From NCBI RefSeq assembly GCF_012027615.1, contig NZ_SNUT01000004.1, positions 184,629 through 248,628 on the forward strand: a stretch of DNA of 64,000 bases, given 5' to 3'. The translations under genes and the position numbers were made by a program. Below are positions 8,604-17,517 of this stretch, in pieces. Positions within the stretch are counted from its first letter, which is position 1; every line of letters begins with the position of its first letter. Source of the DNA: Thermococcus sp. 21S7. GTDB taxonomy: Archaea > Methanobacteriota_B > Thermococci > Thermococcales > Thermococcaceae. The notes under the pieces were generated by a model. It worked only from the letters and a program-made list of their open reading frames with translations, was not told the DNA's origin and made no database searches.

Positions 8604-10538
8604 TCAGGCCACCTCCCCTACCGGGCCGTCCCACTCGGGAAACTCCTTCCCCTCGATTTGGTCGGCGACGTAGCCGATGTCGAGCCCCTCCAGCGTTTCC
8701 CTCTTGGGGTAGGCCGTCTCCACGTCGCATCCGCGCCTTTCCAGGTACTCATCAACGAGCTCCCAGTGCCGCCTCACCTGCGCCTTTGCCCTCTCCGTCG
8801 CGGCGAACTCGGGCGGGAACTTGACGTCGTAGTGCTTCTTCTTAATCCCCTGCTTGACGTTGAAGGCCATCTCCGTGAGGTATATCCTGTCCGTTGCGTC
8901 TATGACGTCCTTCTCGGTGAACTCCATACCCGTGAAGGCCGTCAGGAGCATTGCCGTCCCTTTGAAGACCGGATACTTCCAGACGAGCGGAACCGCCTGG
9001 AGCCAGCTGTTTATCGAGCCCTTGCACCTTCCGAGGGAATCCGCCAGGGTGCAGGCCCTTTCGCCGTATATGAGCGCCCCGACGGGATCCTTCCTGTAGT
9101 CAGGCAGGCCGGCCTCAAGCATTCCCCTCACGACCTCGATGTCCATTAGCTTGTCGTTCTCCCAGTAGGCCCACGAGCGGCCCCTCAAGTGGTCGGCCCC
9201 CCTCGTCGAGGTCGCGTGGGAGAGGGTGAATATTCCTTTGATGAAGTTGACCTCGTACCAGCCCCTGTTCACGCCCTTCACGTCGTAGCAGTAGGCTAAG
9301 GCCTCCTCCCCGTAGAGCTTTGCGAAGTTGCGGTAACCCTCTGCAAGTTTGTTCCCGAAGCCCTTTCTATATGCCGTCATCTCGATGAGTTGGATCTGTC
9401 CCTCGGCGTCGCCCCACTCAAGCGAAACGCCCTTTACGTCCTCATCGCTCAGGATTCCCCTTTCGTGGAGTAGCCTTGCGAGGGCTATCGTGTCGCCGAG
9501 CGTCATAACGTCCATCCCGTACTCGTCCGCCATGTGCTCCATCCGCAGGATCTCCTCGGTGTCGGTTATGCAGTTATTGCTGCCGAGGGCGTATATCGAC
9601 TCGAACTCGCTCGCCGTCCCGTATTCGCCCGTGCTCGGCAGGTAGTAGACGTCCTTGCAGGCGAGAGGACAGGAGAAGCATTGGGTTCTTCCGACCTCGT
9701 ACTCGGCCAAGTCCTGCGGCCTTAGCCCGATAGGCAACTCCTCCGCGCTGAGAGGAACCTGGAAGTACTTCCAGCTCGGATACCACTGTATCAGCCCGTA
9801 GTGGGTCCCGATGACGGAGTAAATCCTCCTGACGAAGTCGTTGCGGTTGAAGTAGTCGATATCTTCTTTGGCCATCTTGTAGAACCGCTCCGGGTCCGCC
9901 GGCTCGATTCCCTTAGTCCCGATGACCGCTATCGCCTTGAGGTTCTTCGAGCCCCACACGGCGCCGCTTCCCCTCGCCCCGGAGTGGTACTTGTCCACCA
10001 TCGTCGTGGCGAAGCGCACGAGGTTCTCTCCGGCCGGCCCTATCCCCGCGACGCTCACCTCGTCCCCGTGCTCGTCCCTCAGCCAGTCCACGGTCTCGCC
10101 GGTGGTCAGGCCCCAGAGCTCCTCCGCGTCCCTTATCTCAACCTCGTCGTCCTCGATGAAGACGTACTTCGGTTTTTCGGCCCTTCCGGTCACGATTATC
10201 TGCTCGTAGCCCGCGAACTTCAGCATCGCCGAGAACTCGCCGCCGGCGTTTCCGTCCCCAAGGATGCCCGAGAGGGGCGAAAGGGTGCTTATATGAAGCC
10301 TGCTCGTCATCGGCAGCGCCGTCCCCGCGAGAGTTCCGCTGGCCAGTGCGAGAACGTTCTCCGGACTCAAGGGGTCTATCCTGCCGGGTATCATGTCAAA
10401 GAGGGCCTTTGAGTTGAAGCCCCTTCCTCCGAGGTACTGCTTTACGGTCTCGGGCGAAGCTTCCCGTTTAACAATCTTCTCCCGCGTTAGGTCGATGACC
10501 AGGATGTTTCCGATATTTCGCCCTGATGGTGTTGACAT
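8604..10538 (-). CDS. Tungsten-containing aldehyde:ferredoxin oxidoreductase family, catalytic subunit
   Basis: A 644-residue AOR-family enzyme, expected to oxidise an aldehyde to the acid using a tungsto-bispyranopterin. CFSCPLACKD (about residues 290-299) is the CxxCxxxC cluster motif and DSLGRCKGS near residue 500 supplies the fourth cysteine. GGRGFNSKALFDM near the N-terminus matches the family pterin region. The ATG at 10538 follows a GGAGGA site. It leads an operon with two polyferredoxins and a flavoprotein, unlike the stand-alone AOR, FOR and GOR enzymes, so it is closer to WOR5 or AorABC-type systems. The substrate cannot be told from sequence. Confidence 0.9.
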   Translation of the reverse strand: MSTPSGRNIGNILVIDLTREKIVKREASPETVKQYLGGRGFNSKALFDMIPGRIDPLSPENVLALASGTLAGTALPMTSRLHISTLSPLSGILGDGNAGGEFSAMLKFAGYEQIIVTGRAEKPKYVFIEDDEVEIRDAEELWGLTTGETVDWLRDEHGDEVSVAGIGPAGENLVRFATTMVDKYHSGARGSGAVWGSKNLKAIAVIGTKGIEPADPERFYKMAKEDIDYFNRNDFVRRIYSVIGTHYGLIQWYPSWKYFQVPLSAEELPIGLRPQDLAEYEVGRTQCFSCPLACKDVYYLPSTGEYGTASEFESIYALGSNNCITDTEEILRMEHMADEYGMDVMTLGDTIALARLLHERGILSDEDVKGVSLEWGDAEGQIQLIEMTAYRKGFGNKLAEGYRNFAKLYGEEALAYCYDVKGVNRGWYEVNFIKGIFTLSHATSTRGADHLRGRSWAYWENDKLMDIEVVRGMLEAGLPDYRKDPVGALIYGERACTLADSLGRCKGSINSWLQAVPLVWKYPVFKGTAMLLTAFTGMEFTEKDVIDATDRIYLTEMAFNVKQGIKKKHYDVKFPPEFAATERAKAQVRRHWELVDEYLERRGCDVETAYPKRETLEGLDIGYVADQIEGKEFPEWDGPVGEVA

Positions 10539-10587
10539 TTTTCATTCCTCCGTTAAATATTCCGTAATATACCAAATCATACGTTGA

Positions 10588-10598
10588 TGTATATAAGC
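10588..10598 (-). promoter_or_regulatory. TATA box of the AOR operon
   Basis: Read on the minus strand, CGCTTATATAC is a good archaeal TATA element about 50 bases upstream of the AOR start, leaving a leader of roughly 25 bases that contains the GGAGGA ribosome binding site. The divergent isomerase gene starts at 10675, so both promoters share this 136-base gap. Confidence 0.55.
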
Positions 10599-10674
10599 GT
10601 TGCCTGGGATGAAACCGCCTTTGTGTTCCAAAAACCTCTTAACCCTCCGCTCCGTTCTCTTTTCGGTGGTTGGA

Positions 10675-11793
10675 ATGGAGGCTTTTGATAGGGAGGAACT
10701 CACGATCATCAGGAAGTTTGAGCACATCGAGCACTGCTTGAAGAGAAACGTCCAGGCCCACGTTTCCAACGGTTTTGAGGACGTTCACTTCGTCCACATG
10801 AGCCTGCCCGAGATAGACAAGGAGGAAATAGACCTCAGCGTCGAGTTCCTCGGGAGGCGCTTTGACTACCCGATTTTCATAGCCGGGATGACCGGCGGGA
10901 CAAGGGGCTCCCAGCTGGCCGGAAAAGTAAACAAGACTTTAGCGAAGGCCGCCCAGGAGCTGAACATACCGATGGGAGTCGGTAGCCAGAGGGCGATGAT
11001 AAGGAAGCCCGAGACCTGGGAGAGCTACTACGTGAGGGACGTCGCCCCTGACGTCTTCCTCGTCGGCAACCTCGGGGCACCGCAGTTCGCCGAGACGATG
11101 CCCGACAGATACGGGGTTGATGAGGCCCTGAAAGCGGTCGAGACCATTCAGGCCGATGCTCTGGCGATACACCTCAACCCCCTCCAGGAGAGCGTCCAGC
11201 CCGAGGGAGACACGCAGTACAGGGGCGTTTTGAAGGCCTTAGCCGAGCTTAAGGCCGGGTTCCCCTACCCGATTATAGCGAAGGAAACCGGTGCCGGCGT
11301 TTCTATGGAGGTTGCAATAAGGCTCGAAAGCATTGGAATAGACGCGATTGATGTCGGCGGCCTTGGCGGGACGAGCTGGAGCGGCGTTGAGTACTACAGG
11401 GCAAAGGACGAGATGGGCAGGAACCTTGCCCTCAGGTTCTGGGACTGGGGAATAAAGACTGCAATAAGCGTCGCCGAGGTTCGCTACGCCACCGATCTGC
11501 CGGTTATAGCCACCGGCGGAATGCGCGACGGGATAACGATGGCGAAGGCTTTAGCTATGGGTGCTACTTTCGCCGGCGTTGCGTTGCCGCTCCTCAGGCC
11601 GGCTGTTAAGGGCGACGTCGATGGGGTAATCAGAGTCCTCCGGCGCTACATCGAGGAGATAAGGAACGCGATGTTCCTCGTTGGGGCTAAAAACGTCGAG
11701 GAGCTCAGGACGGTTCCGCTCGTGGTTACGGGCTTCACGAGGGAGTGGCTTGAGCAGAGGATCACCCTGTTGGCTTACCTGCGGGGTCGGTGA
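10675..11793 (+). CDS. fni: Isopentenyl-diphosphate delta-isomerase, type 2 (FMN-dependent)
   Basis: A 372-residue TIM-barrel flavoenzyme interconverting isopentenyl and dimethylallyl diphosphate. Family features are [10 protein letters not shown] at the N-terminus, [50 protein letters not shown] and [11 protein letters not shown] for FMN phosphate. The ATG at 10675 follows GGTGGT at 10666-10671; an upstream in-frame start at 10600 has no support. It is separated from mevalonate kinase and isopentenyl phosphate kinase by the AOR operon and one unknown gene. Confidence 0.95.
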   Translation: MEAFDREELTIIRKFEHIEHCLKRNVQAHVSNGFEDVHFVHMSLPEIDKEEIDLSVEFLGRRFDYPIFIAGMTGGTRGSQLAGKVNKTLAKAAQELNIPMGVGSQRAMIRKPETWESYYVRDVAPDVFLVGNLGAPQFAETMPDRYGVDEALKAVETIQADALAIHLNPLQESVQPEGDTQYRGVLKALAELKAGFPYPIIAKETGAGVSMEVAIRLESIGIDAIDVGGLGGTSWSGVEYYRAKDEMGRNLALRFWDWGIKTAISVAEVRYATDLPVIATGGMRDGITMAKALAMGATFAGVALPLLRPAVKGDVDGVIRVLRRYIEEIRNAMFLVGAKNVEELRTVPLVVTGFTREWLEQRITLLAYLRGR

Positions 11794-11850
11794 TTTTGCA
11801 TCCTCTATTTTCACGCGACTCTTTTACTCTTCTTTCTATTTGCTCATTTT
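11794..11850 (+). terminator. T-rich termination region after the isomerase gene
   Basis: After the stop of the isomerase gene the sequence has repeated T-runs (CTATTTTC, CTCTTTTACTC, TTTCTATTTGC, CATTTTG). Oligo-T tracts of this sort end transcription in Thermococcales. There is no stem-loop. The following stretch to 11970 is AT-rich and carries the next gene's promoter (TATA-like TTTATAATT at 11930-11938). Confidence 0.4.
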
Positions 11851-11970
11851 GAAAGCAAAACCTAACTCCGAATAGAACTATAACTAGTAAAAAGAAAGAG
11901 AATTTTTATGTAGAATAAAAAAAGTAAAGTTTATAATTAAAAGTTGCATAATTAGTATTGCAGATAAGTT

Positions 11971-13341
11971 ATGGGGGCGAACTGTGTGAAGTGGAAAGGT
12001 TTGATGGCAGTCCTCTTGGGACTGCTGATTGTTGGAGTTGTGGGTTACACCAAAGCGTCCCCTATTGGGGGAGCCAGAGTAACTATTCTTGACACCAATG
12101 GGAAACCATTGACAGATTATGGAAAGGTTTACTACACCGTCTGGACATTTGACGAGAATGGATCCATAAAGGTCCTGAGGAGGGGAAGCATGGAGAAGCG
12201 CTTCATATTTTCCAACAACGTTGTCAAGCTCTCTTCCCTGAACTTCAAGACGGCAAAGGAAATCGCCAAGAAGAAGGGATCTAAAACAGCTTTTATAGGC
12301 GTTGATGTGTGGATTGTTAAGGATGGGAAACTCTACACGCTCCCTCCAGAGGGCTTTGAAACAGGATTGATCGAGAACACGTTTGCAAATACCTTTAAAC
12401 TTAGAATAAACTTGAAGGAAGCAAGAATCAAAGATCTGAAAAGGCTTGAGAAAAGAACATCAACGGTTCAGCCCATGGCACACGACGTGTATTATGTCTG
12501 GGAGACCGTAGATCAGAAATCGTATAGGAATGTGAAAATCCCCATCCTTATAATTCACAACAAGGCGGAGAGCAACGTCTTTGGAACGGCGGACGTTGCG
12601 ATGCAGGTCAAAAAACACTGGGGGCCGGACGTTACGGTGGCGTTCGGTGATGAAATCTCCAAACGAGTGACCCTCGATCCGGATTCAATAACCGTGAAGG
12701 TTCTGGGAAGGTCAATAACAGACTATTTCTCTGGTGGAGATGATATCACTGTTCCCTCCAACTCGTGGGGTTACGTGTGGCTTAAAGGCACCGTGCATTA
12801 CATTTACCAGAAGGAATATTACTGCCTCCTCTCCTGCGAGCCGACCGGAAACGAGAGATACTTCGCAAAAATCGACAGCTTTACGATAAAGAGAAAATCG
12901 GGGGATATTAAGGTTATCACGAGTGGAGCCTCTTTCGGAAAACCCCCATATAACTTCCCGGACGAGTGGATGGAAAAATCGGGAAAAGTGAGGGGCGCCA
13001 TAGAGGACAGGGTTGGAATTGATGAATTTTACGGGAAGATTTACTCCGGGACTGATGGGCATAGCTTTGGCGTTGGGGTGCCCGTTGGAGCGATTCTGAC
13101 GGTTCTCTCAGGCTATCGTCTCCCTCCATGGTTTGCAGCAATATCAGTTGGCTTCAGTACGAGTGATTATGCAAGCTACGTCATGCTGGGGCATGTTAAG
13201 AACAAGGGACCCCAGAGTTCTGTAACTTTTTATGCTATGGAGAGCAGATACACAGTCGAGATTCCGGTGAAACACGGGCTCTGGACAAGTTACGAGCGGG
13301 TGCACGTTCCCGTTGGCCTGTACATTGAAGTTAATTCATGA
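11971..13341 (+). CDS. Unknown secreted protein, AT-rich
   Basis: A 456-residue protein I do not recognise. An N-terminal hydrophobic segment (KGLMAVLLGLLIVGVVGYT) suggests a signal peptide. The mature part begins with a beta-rich region (ARVTILDTNGKPL) like surface carboxypeptidase-regulatory or Ig-like folds, has a DIKVITSGASFGKPP stretch, and near residues 360-385 a Gly/Val-rich hydrophobic segment. The start is unsure: the ATG at 11971 has no ribosome binding site, while an in-frame GTG at 11986 follows GGGGG. Lower GC than its neighbours suggests recent acquisition. A TATA-like box lies at 11930-11938. Confidence 0.6.
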   Translation: MGANCVKWKGLMAVLLGLLIVGVVGYTKASPIGGARVTILDTNGKPLTDYGKVYYTVWTFDENGSIKVLRRGSMEKRFIFSNNVVKLSSLNFKTAKEIAKKKGSKTAFIGVDVWIVKDGKLYTLPPEGFETGLIENTFANTFKLRINLKEARIKDLKRLEKRTSTVQPMAHDVYYVWETVDQKSYRNVKIPILIIHNKAESNVFGTADVAMQVKKHWGPDVTVAFGDEISKRVTLDPDSITVKVLGRSITDYFSGGDDITVPSNSWGYVWLKGTVHYIYQKEYYCLLSCEPTGNERYFAKIDSFTIKRKSGDIKVITSGASFGKPPYNFPDEWMEKSGKVRGAIEDRVGIDEFYGKIYSGTDGHSFGVGVPVGAILTVLSGYRLPPWFAAISVGFSTSDYASYVMLGHVKNKGPQSSVTFYAMESRYTVEIPVKHGLWTSYERVHVPVGLYIEVNS

Positions 13342-13344
13342 TTA

Positions 13345-13350
13345 TTTTTT
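13345..13350 (+). terminator. Oligo-T tract after the unknown secreted protein gene
   Basis: A run of six T residues begins four bases after the stop codon at 13339-13341 and is followed by further T-rich sequence, consistent with an archaeal intrinsic terminator separating this gene from the RNase J unit. Confidence 0.4.
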
Positions 13351-13394
13351 CTACTTGTTCTTCCATTTATTATGCTCCCGTGAGAATGCACACC

Positions 13395-13403
13395 TTTTTA
13401 AAC
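13395..13403 (+). promoter_or_regulatory. TATA box of the RNase J gene
   Basis: TTTTTAAAC lies about 80 bases upstream of the RNase J start. With the usual 25-30 base distance, transcription would start near 13425-13430, directly at the foot of the hairpin at 13431-13456. A nearly identical element stands before the COG1325 gene at 43271. Confidence 0.55.
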
Positions 13404-13430
13404 CCCTGCCCACAATTAAGACCAACGCAG

Positions 13431-13456
13431 CCCCACGCCTCAGGAGAGGCCTGGGG
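13431..13456 (+). other. Hairpin in the RNase J mRNA leader
   Basis: CCCCACGCCTC (13431-13441) pairs with GAGGCCTGGGG (13446-13456), giving ten base pairs with one C-C mismatch around an AGGA loop. It would sit at the very 5' end of the transcript predicted from the TATA box, before the AGGAGG ribosome binding site at about 13461. A 5'-terminal stem could block a 5'-to-3' exonuclease such as the enzyme this gene encodes. Confidence 0.5.
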
Positions 13457-13474
13457 GCGTAAGGAGGAATAGAC

Positions 13475-14797
13475 ATGATAAAAATCCATACAGTTAGCGG
13501 TTACGAGGAAGTAGGCAAGAACATGACCGCCGTAGAATACAACGGGGAAGTTGTTATAATCGATATGGGAATCCGGCTTGACCGCGTTCTCATCCATGAA
13601 GATGTCAACATCCAGCAGTTTCCAACGAAGGAACTCCAGAAGCTCGGTGCGATTCCTGACGATTCGTCGATAAGGAACAAGAAGGTTGTCGCCATAACCT
13701 TCACGCACGGTCACCTCGATCACATCGGCGCGGTTGCCAAGCTCGCTCCCCACTACCCTGACGTCCCGATATACGGCACACCCTACACGATAAAGCTCGC
13801 GAAGGGCGAGGTCAAGAGCGAGCAGTACTTCGAGGTCAAGAACCCGATGTACGAGACCGAGTACGGCGAGATAGTCCAGGTGAGTGAGAACCTGGCGATA
13901 GAGTTCGTCAGGATAACCCACTCCATTCCGCAGTCCTCCATGGTCGTCGTCCACACCCCTGAGGGTGCCGTCGTCCACACCGGCGACTTCAAGTTCGACA
14001 ACAACAACCCGCTCGGGGAGAGGCCGGACTACAAGCGCCTGAGGGAGCTTGGGAAGGAAGGGGTTAAGGTTCTCATTCCCGAGTCCACACGCATAGAGCA
14101 GCCGACCAAAACGCCCAGTGAGGCGGTAGCTCAGATGCTCCTTGAGGACTTCTTCCTCTACGAGGGTATGGAGGCCGATGGGCTGATAGCGACGACTTTC
14201 GCCAGCCACATTGCCCGCCTTCAGGAGCTCATCTGGATAGCCAACAAGATGGGCAGGCAGGCGGTCCTGGTCGGCCGCTCGCTCGCCAAATACACGGGAA
14301 TAGCCAAGCAGCTCGGCCTCATCAAGATGAAGGGCGCGAAGGCCGTGAGGAGTCCAAATGCCGTCAGGAAGGTTCTCAAGGAGGTTTCCGGAGCGAGGGA
14401 GAACTATCTGCTGATAGTCACCGGCCACCAGGGAGAACCCGGCGCGGTCCTCACGAGGATGGCCAACGGTGAGCTCTACGACATCGGCAAGCGCGACACC
14501 GTGGTTTTCTCCGCCGGAACGATACCCAATCCACTCAACAGGGCCCAGCGCTACGTCCTTGAGACGAAGCTCAAGATGAGGGGTGTCAGGATGATAAAGG
14601 ACCTCCACGTCAGTGGCCATGCCAGCAGGGAAGACCACCGCTACCTGCTCCGGTTGCTCAATCCGGAGAACATAGTTCCCGCGCACGGGGACTTCAGGAT
14701 GCTCACCCACTACGCCGAGCTCGCCGAGGAGGAGGGCTACCTGATAGGCAGGGACGTCTTTGTGTCGAGGAACGGCTACCTGGTTGAGATAAGGTGA
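13475..14797 (+). CDS. rnj: Archaeal ribonuclease J (metallo-beta-lactamase / beta-CASP)
   Basis: A 440-residue RNase J orthologue, a 5'-to-3' exoribonuclease acting in RNA decay. HGHLDHIGA (about residues 78-86) is the zinc-binding metallo-beta-lactamase motif, with further ligand motifs in VVHTGDFKFD, HVSGHASREDH and PAHGDFRML. The beta-CASP domain is inserted in the middle (ATTFASHIARLQ and following). The ATG at 13475 follows AGGAGG. The gene is followed at once by prenyl diphosphate synthase, whose leader begins at its stop. The leader hairpin is described separately. Confidence 0.93.
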   Translation: MIKIHTVSGYEEVGKNMTAVEYNGEVVIIDMGIRLDRVLIHEDVNIQQFPTKELQKLGAIPDDSSIRNKKVVAITFTHGHLDHIGAVAKLAPHYPDVPIYGTPYTIKLAKGEVKSEQYFEVKNPMYETEYGEIVQVSENLAIEFVRITHSIPQSSMVVVHTPEGAVVHTGDFKFDNNNPLGERPDYKRLRELGKEGVKVLIPESTRIEQPTKTPSEAVAQMLLEDFFLYEGMEADGLIATTFASHIARLQELIWIANKMGRQAVLVGRSLAKYTGIAKQLGLIKMKGAKAVRSPNAVRKVLKEVSGARENYLLIVTGHQGEPGAVLTRMANGELYDIGKRDTVVFSAGTIPNPLNRAQRYVLETKLKMRGVRMIKDLHVSGHASREDHRYLLRLLNPENIVPAHGDFRMLTHYAELAEEEGYLIGRDVFVSRNGYLVEIR

Positions 14798-14868
14798 GTA
14801 GGGTAAAACTGATAAAGAGTTGTCCTATTTTTCCTTTAGATTACTTTCACCACTCACGGGGTGATACG

Positions 14869-15900
14869 ATGGGAAAGTACGATGAGCTCTTCGCAAGGGT
14901 TAAGGGGATGGCAAGGAACGTTGACGGCGTTATATTCGAGCTCCTCCCGGAGAGGGAGCCCAAGAACCTCTACGACGCATCCAGACACTACCCGCTCGCA
15001 GGTGGAAAGCGCGTCCGACCTTTCGTGGTTCTCCGCGCCGCCGAGGCTGTGGGCGGCGACCCGGAAAAGGCGCTCTATCCAGCGGCCGCGGTCGAGTTCA
15101 TCCACAACTACTCGCTGGTTCACGACGACATCATGGACATGGACGAGCTGAGGCGCGGAAGGCCGACCGTCCACAAGGTCTGGGGCGTCAACATGGCCAT
15201 CCTCGCCGGCGACCTGCTGTTCTCCAAGGCTTTTGAGGCCATCGCCAAGGCCGATGTGAACCCGGAGAAGAAGGCTCGCATCCTCGACGTTCTTGTCAGA
15301 ACCTCCAACATGCTCTGCGAGGGCCAGGCGCTCGACATAGAATTCGAGACGAGGGAGGAGGTTACGGTTGAGGAGTACCTCACGATGATTAGCGGCAAGA
15401 CCGGGGCGCTCTTCGAGGGTTCGGCGGAGATAGGCGCAATAGTCGGCACCGATAACGAGGAGTACATCAAAGCCCTCGCCAAGTGGGGAATGAACGTTGG
15501 CATAGCCTTCCAGATATGGGACGACGTGCTCGACCTCATAGCCGACGAGGAGAAGCTCGGAAAGCCCGTCGGGAGCGACATAAGGAAGGGTAAGAAGACG
15601 CTGATAGTGAGCCACTTCTTCGACCACGCGAGCGAGGAGGATAAAGCCGAGTTCCTGAAGGTCTTCGGCAAGTACGCCGGCGATGCAAAGGGCGACGCGC
15701 TGATACACGACGAGAAGGTCAAGGAGGAAGTTGCCAAGGCTATCGAACTCCTCAGGAAGTACGGCAGCATAGACTATGCGGCGGAATACGCCAAGAACCT
15801 TGTCAGGGAGGCCAACGAAGCCCTGAAGGTTCTCCCTGCGAGCGAGGCAAGGAAGGACCTGGAGCTGCTCGCCGAGTTCCTCGTCGAGAGGGAGTTCTGA
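14869..15900 (+). CDS. idsA: Polyprenyl diphosphate synthase (GGPP/FPP synthase)
   Basis: A 343-residue trans-prenyltransferase making C15-C20 diphosphates for archaeal lipids from isopentenyl diphosphate. It has LAGGKRVRPFVVL, the first aspartate-rich motif HDDIMDMDELRRG (residues near 83-95), KTGALFEGSAEIGA and the second motif FQIWDDVLDL. The ATG at 14869 follows GGGGTGAT; the longer frame from 14794 overlaps the RNase J end and lacks a site. Product chain length cannot be fixed by eye, although archaeal enzymes of this type are often bifunctional. Confidence 0.94.
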   Translation: MGKYDELFARVKGMARNVDGVIFELLPEREPKNLYDASRHYPLAGGKRVRPFVVLRAAEAVGGDPEKALYPAAAVEFIHNYSLVHDDIMDMDELRRGRPTVHKVWGVNMAILAGDLLFSKAFEAIAKADVNPEKKARILDVLVRTSNMLCEGQALDIEFETREEVTVEEYLTMISGKTGALFEGSAEIGAIVGTDNEEYIKALAKWGMNVGIAFQIWDDVLDLIADEEKLGKPVGSDIRKGKKTLIVSHFFDHASEEDKAEFLKVFGKYAGDAKGDALIHDEKVKEEVAKAIELLRKYGSIDYAAEYAKNLVREANEALKVLPASEARKDLELLAEFLVEREF

Positions 15901-15991
15901 TCTTGACCCTTTTCCTTTGATTCCTTCACCAATGGGTTCTCATGCAAAATCTTATAACATCGCTCCCCGTAACCATACTTTGGTGAACCGG

Positions 15992-17512
15992 ATGGGACAG
16001 TCAAAGTGGGGAGTTCTTATCATAATGAGCGCGGCGCTCTTCATAATGTTTATCGACACGACGATGATGAACGTTTCTATCAGCGCCCTTGTGAGTGACC
16101 TCGACACAACCGTGGCGGGCGTCCAAGGCGCGATAACGCTCTACGCCCTCGTCATGGCTGCCTTCATGATAACCGGCGCGAAGCTCGCCGACATCTGGGG
16201 AACAAAGAAGGTCTTCTTCAGGGGGCTGGTCATATACACCGTTGGAACGCTGATGGCCGCCTTCGCTCCAAACCTCGCGGTTCTTCTTCTCGGCTGGTCC
16301 ATCCTTGAGGGCATCGGCGCCTCGATGATGATGCCCGCGACGGTTACGTACATCACCAAGGAGTACACGGGCAAGGACAGGGCCTTCGCCTTCGGCGTCT
16401 GGGGAGGCGTCGGCGGAGCGGCGGCGGCCTTCGGCCCGATAATAGGCGGTTTCTTCACGACATACATCACCTGGCGTCTTGGCTTCTTCATGGAGGCCTT
16501 CATCGCCGCGGGGATATTCGCCTACATGAAGATACTCTCCGACTACAAGCCTGAGAAGCGGATAAAGCTCGACGTTATCGGAGCGGCACTCGTTGGAGTG
16601 GGTCTGTTCCTGCTCACGCTCTCGGTGCTGATAATGGACCCCCTCTCCAATCCGCCGGTTCTGCTCCTCATGGTCGCCGGCCTGGTGGTTCTAGTCGCCT
16701 TCTGGAAGTACGAGGAGGGGAGGAAGGGCCGGGGCGAGGACGTGCTCATAGACGTTGACATCTTCAAGTCCAAGGTCTTCACCGCCGCCAACCTGGTGAG
16801 CATCTTCTTCCAGATAACCCTCGCGGGTATAATGTTCACGATTCCGGTTTTCGTTCAGCAGTACCTTCACTACAACGCCATCCAGACGGGCTTCGTCGTA
16901 GTCCCGCTCTCGATAATGATGTTCATCTTCTCCATGAGCGGGCAGAGGTTCGCGAAGTACCTCACGCCAAAGCAGATAATCCAGCTCGGCATAGTTCTGA
17001 CCTTCGTTGGTCTCTACCTCGTCCTGCGCGTCCTGAAGCCTGGTGTGGAAGGTTCCGACTTCGCCATCGGCCTCGCCCTCTACGGCACCGGCTTCGGGCT
17101 GATATTCTCCCAGATAACTAACCTCGCCATGATGGGCGCCAAACCGGAACAGCAGGCGGACGCTTCTGGAATATTCAACGCCCAGAAGCAGTTCGGCCTG
17201 TCTCTCGGAACGGCCTTCATCGGTGCGGTTCTGGTTCTCGGTGTTATCCACAGCATAACCCGGCAGATTTACGAGTCCGGCCTCTTCGAGGGTAGCAAGG
17301 AGCAGATAAAGGAGGCGGTGATTCAGTGGATAATCAAGATGCAGCAGGGCGAGCTGAACGTTCCGCCGGAATACCACGACGCGGTGCTTAAAATCGTGAA
17401 CAACTCCTTCATAGACACGATGAAGGTTGCGGTGATCTTCATGATGGGCATACTTGTCATCAGCGCCCTGCTCTCGTTCCTCCTGCCGAAGGGTGAAAGG
17501 GCCTCCTTGTGA
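15992..17512 (+). CDS. MFS multidrug-type transporter, DHA2 family (14 TM)
   Basis: A 506-residue membrane protein with about 14 hydrophobic segments, of the EmrB/QacA drug:proton antiporter group. The first helix has FIDTTMMNVSISAL, matching motif D of this family; GAKLADIWGTKKVF is the MFS loop 2-3 motif A, and GAAAAFGPIIGGFF resembles the antiporter motif C in helix 5. The ATG at 15992 follows GGTGA. It is convergent with a cupin gene 5 bases away. The substrate is unknown. Confidence 0.88.
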   Translation: MGQSKWGVLIIMSAALFIMFIDTTMMNVSISALVSDLDTTVAGVQGAITLYALVMAAFMITGAKLADIWGTKKVFFRGLVIYTVGTLMAAFAPNLAVLLLGWSILEGIGASMMMPATVTYITKEYTGKDRAFAFGVWGGVGGAAAAFGPIIGGFFTTYITWRLGFFMEAFIAAGIFAYMKILSDYKPEKRIKLDVIGAALVGVGLFLLTLSVLIMDPLSNPPVLLLMVAGLVVLVAFWKYEEGRKGRGEDVLIDVDIFKSKVFTAANLVSIFFQITLAGIMFTIPVFVQQYLHYNAIQTGFVVVPLSIMMFIFSMSGQRFAKYLTPKQIIQLGIVLTFVGLYLVLRVLKPGVEGSDFAIGLALYGTGFGLIFSQITNLAMMGAKPEQQADASGIFNAQKQFGLSLGTAFIGAVLVLGVIHSITRQIYESGLFEGSKEQIKEAVIQWIIKMQQGELNVPPEYHDAVLKIVNNSFIDTMKVAVIFMMGILVISALLSFLLPKGERASL

Positions 17513-17517
17513 TGTCT

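Noticed and set aside
13370..14710. A 446-codon minus-strand frame opposite RNase J
   Set aside because: Antisense to a motif-complete RNase J gene; the start would lie inside that gene and the translation resembles no protein.
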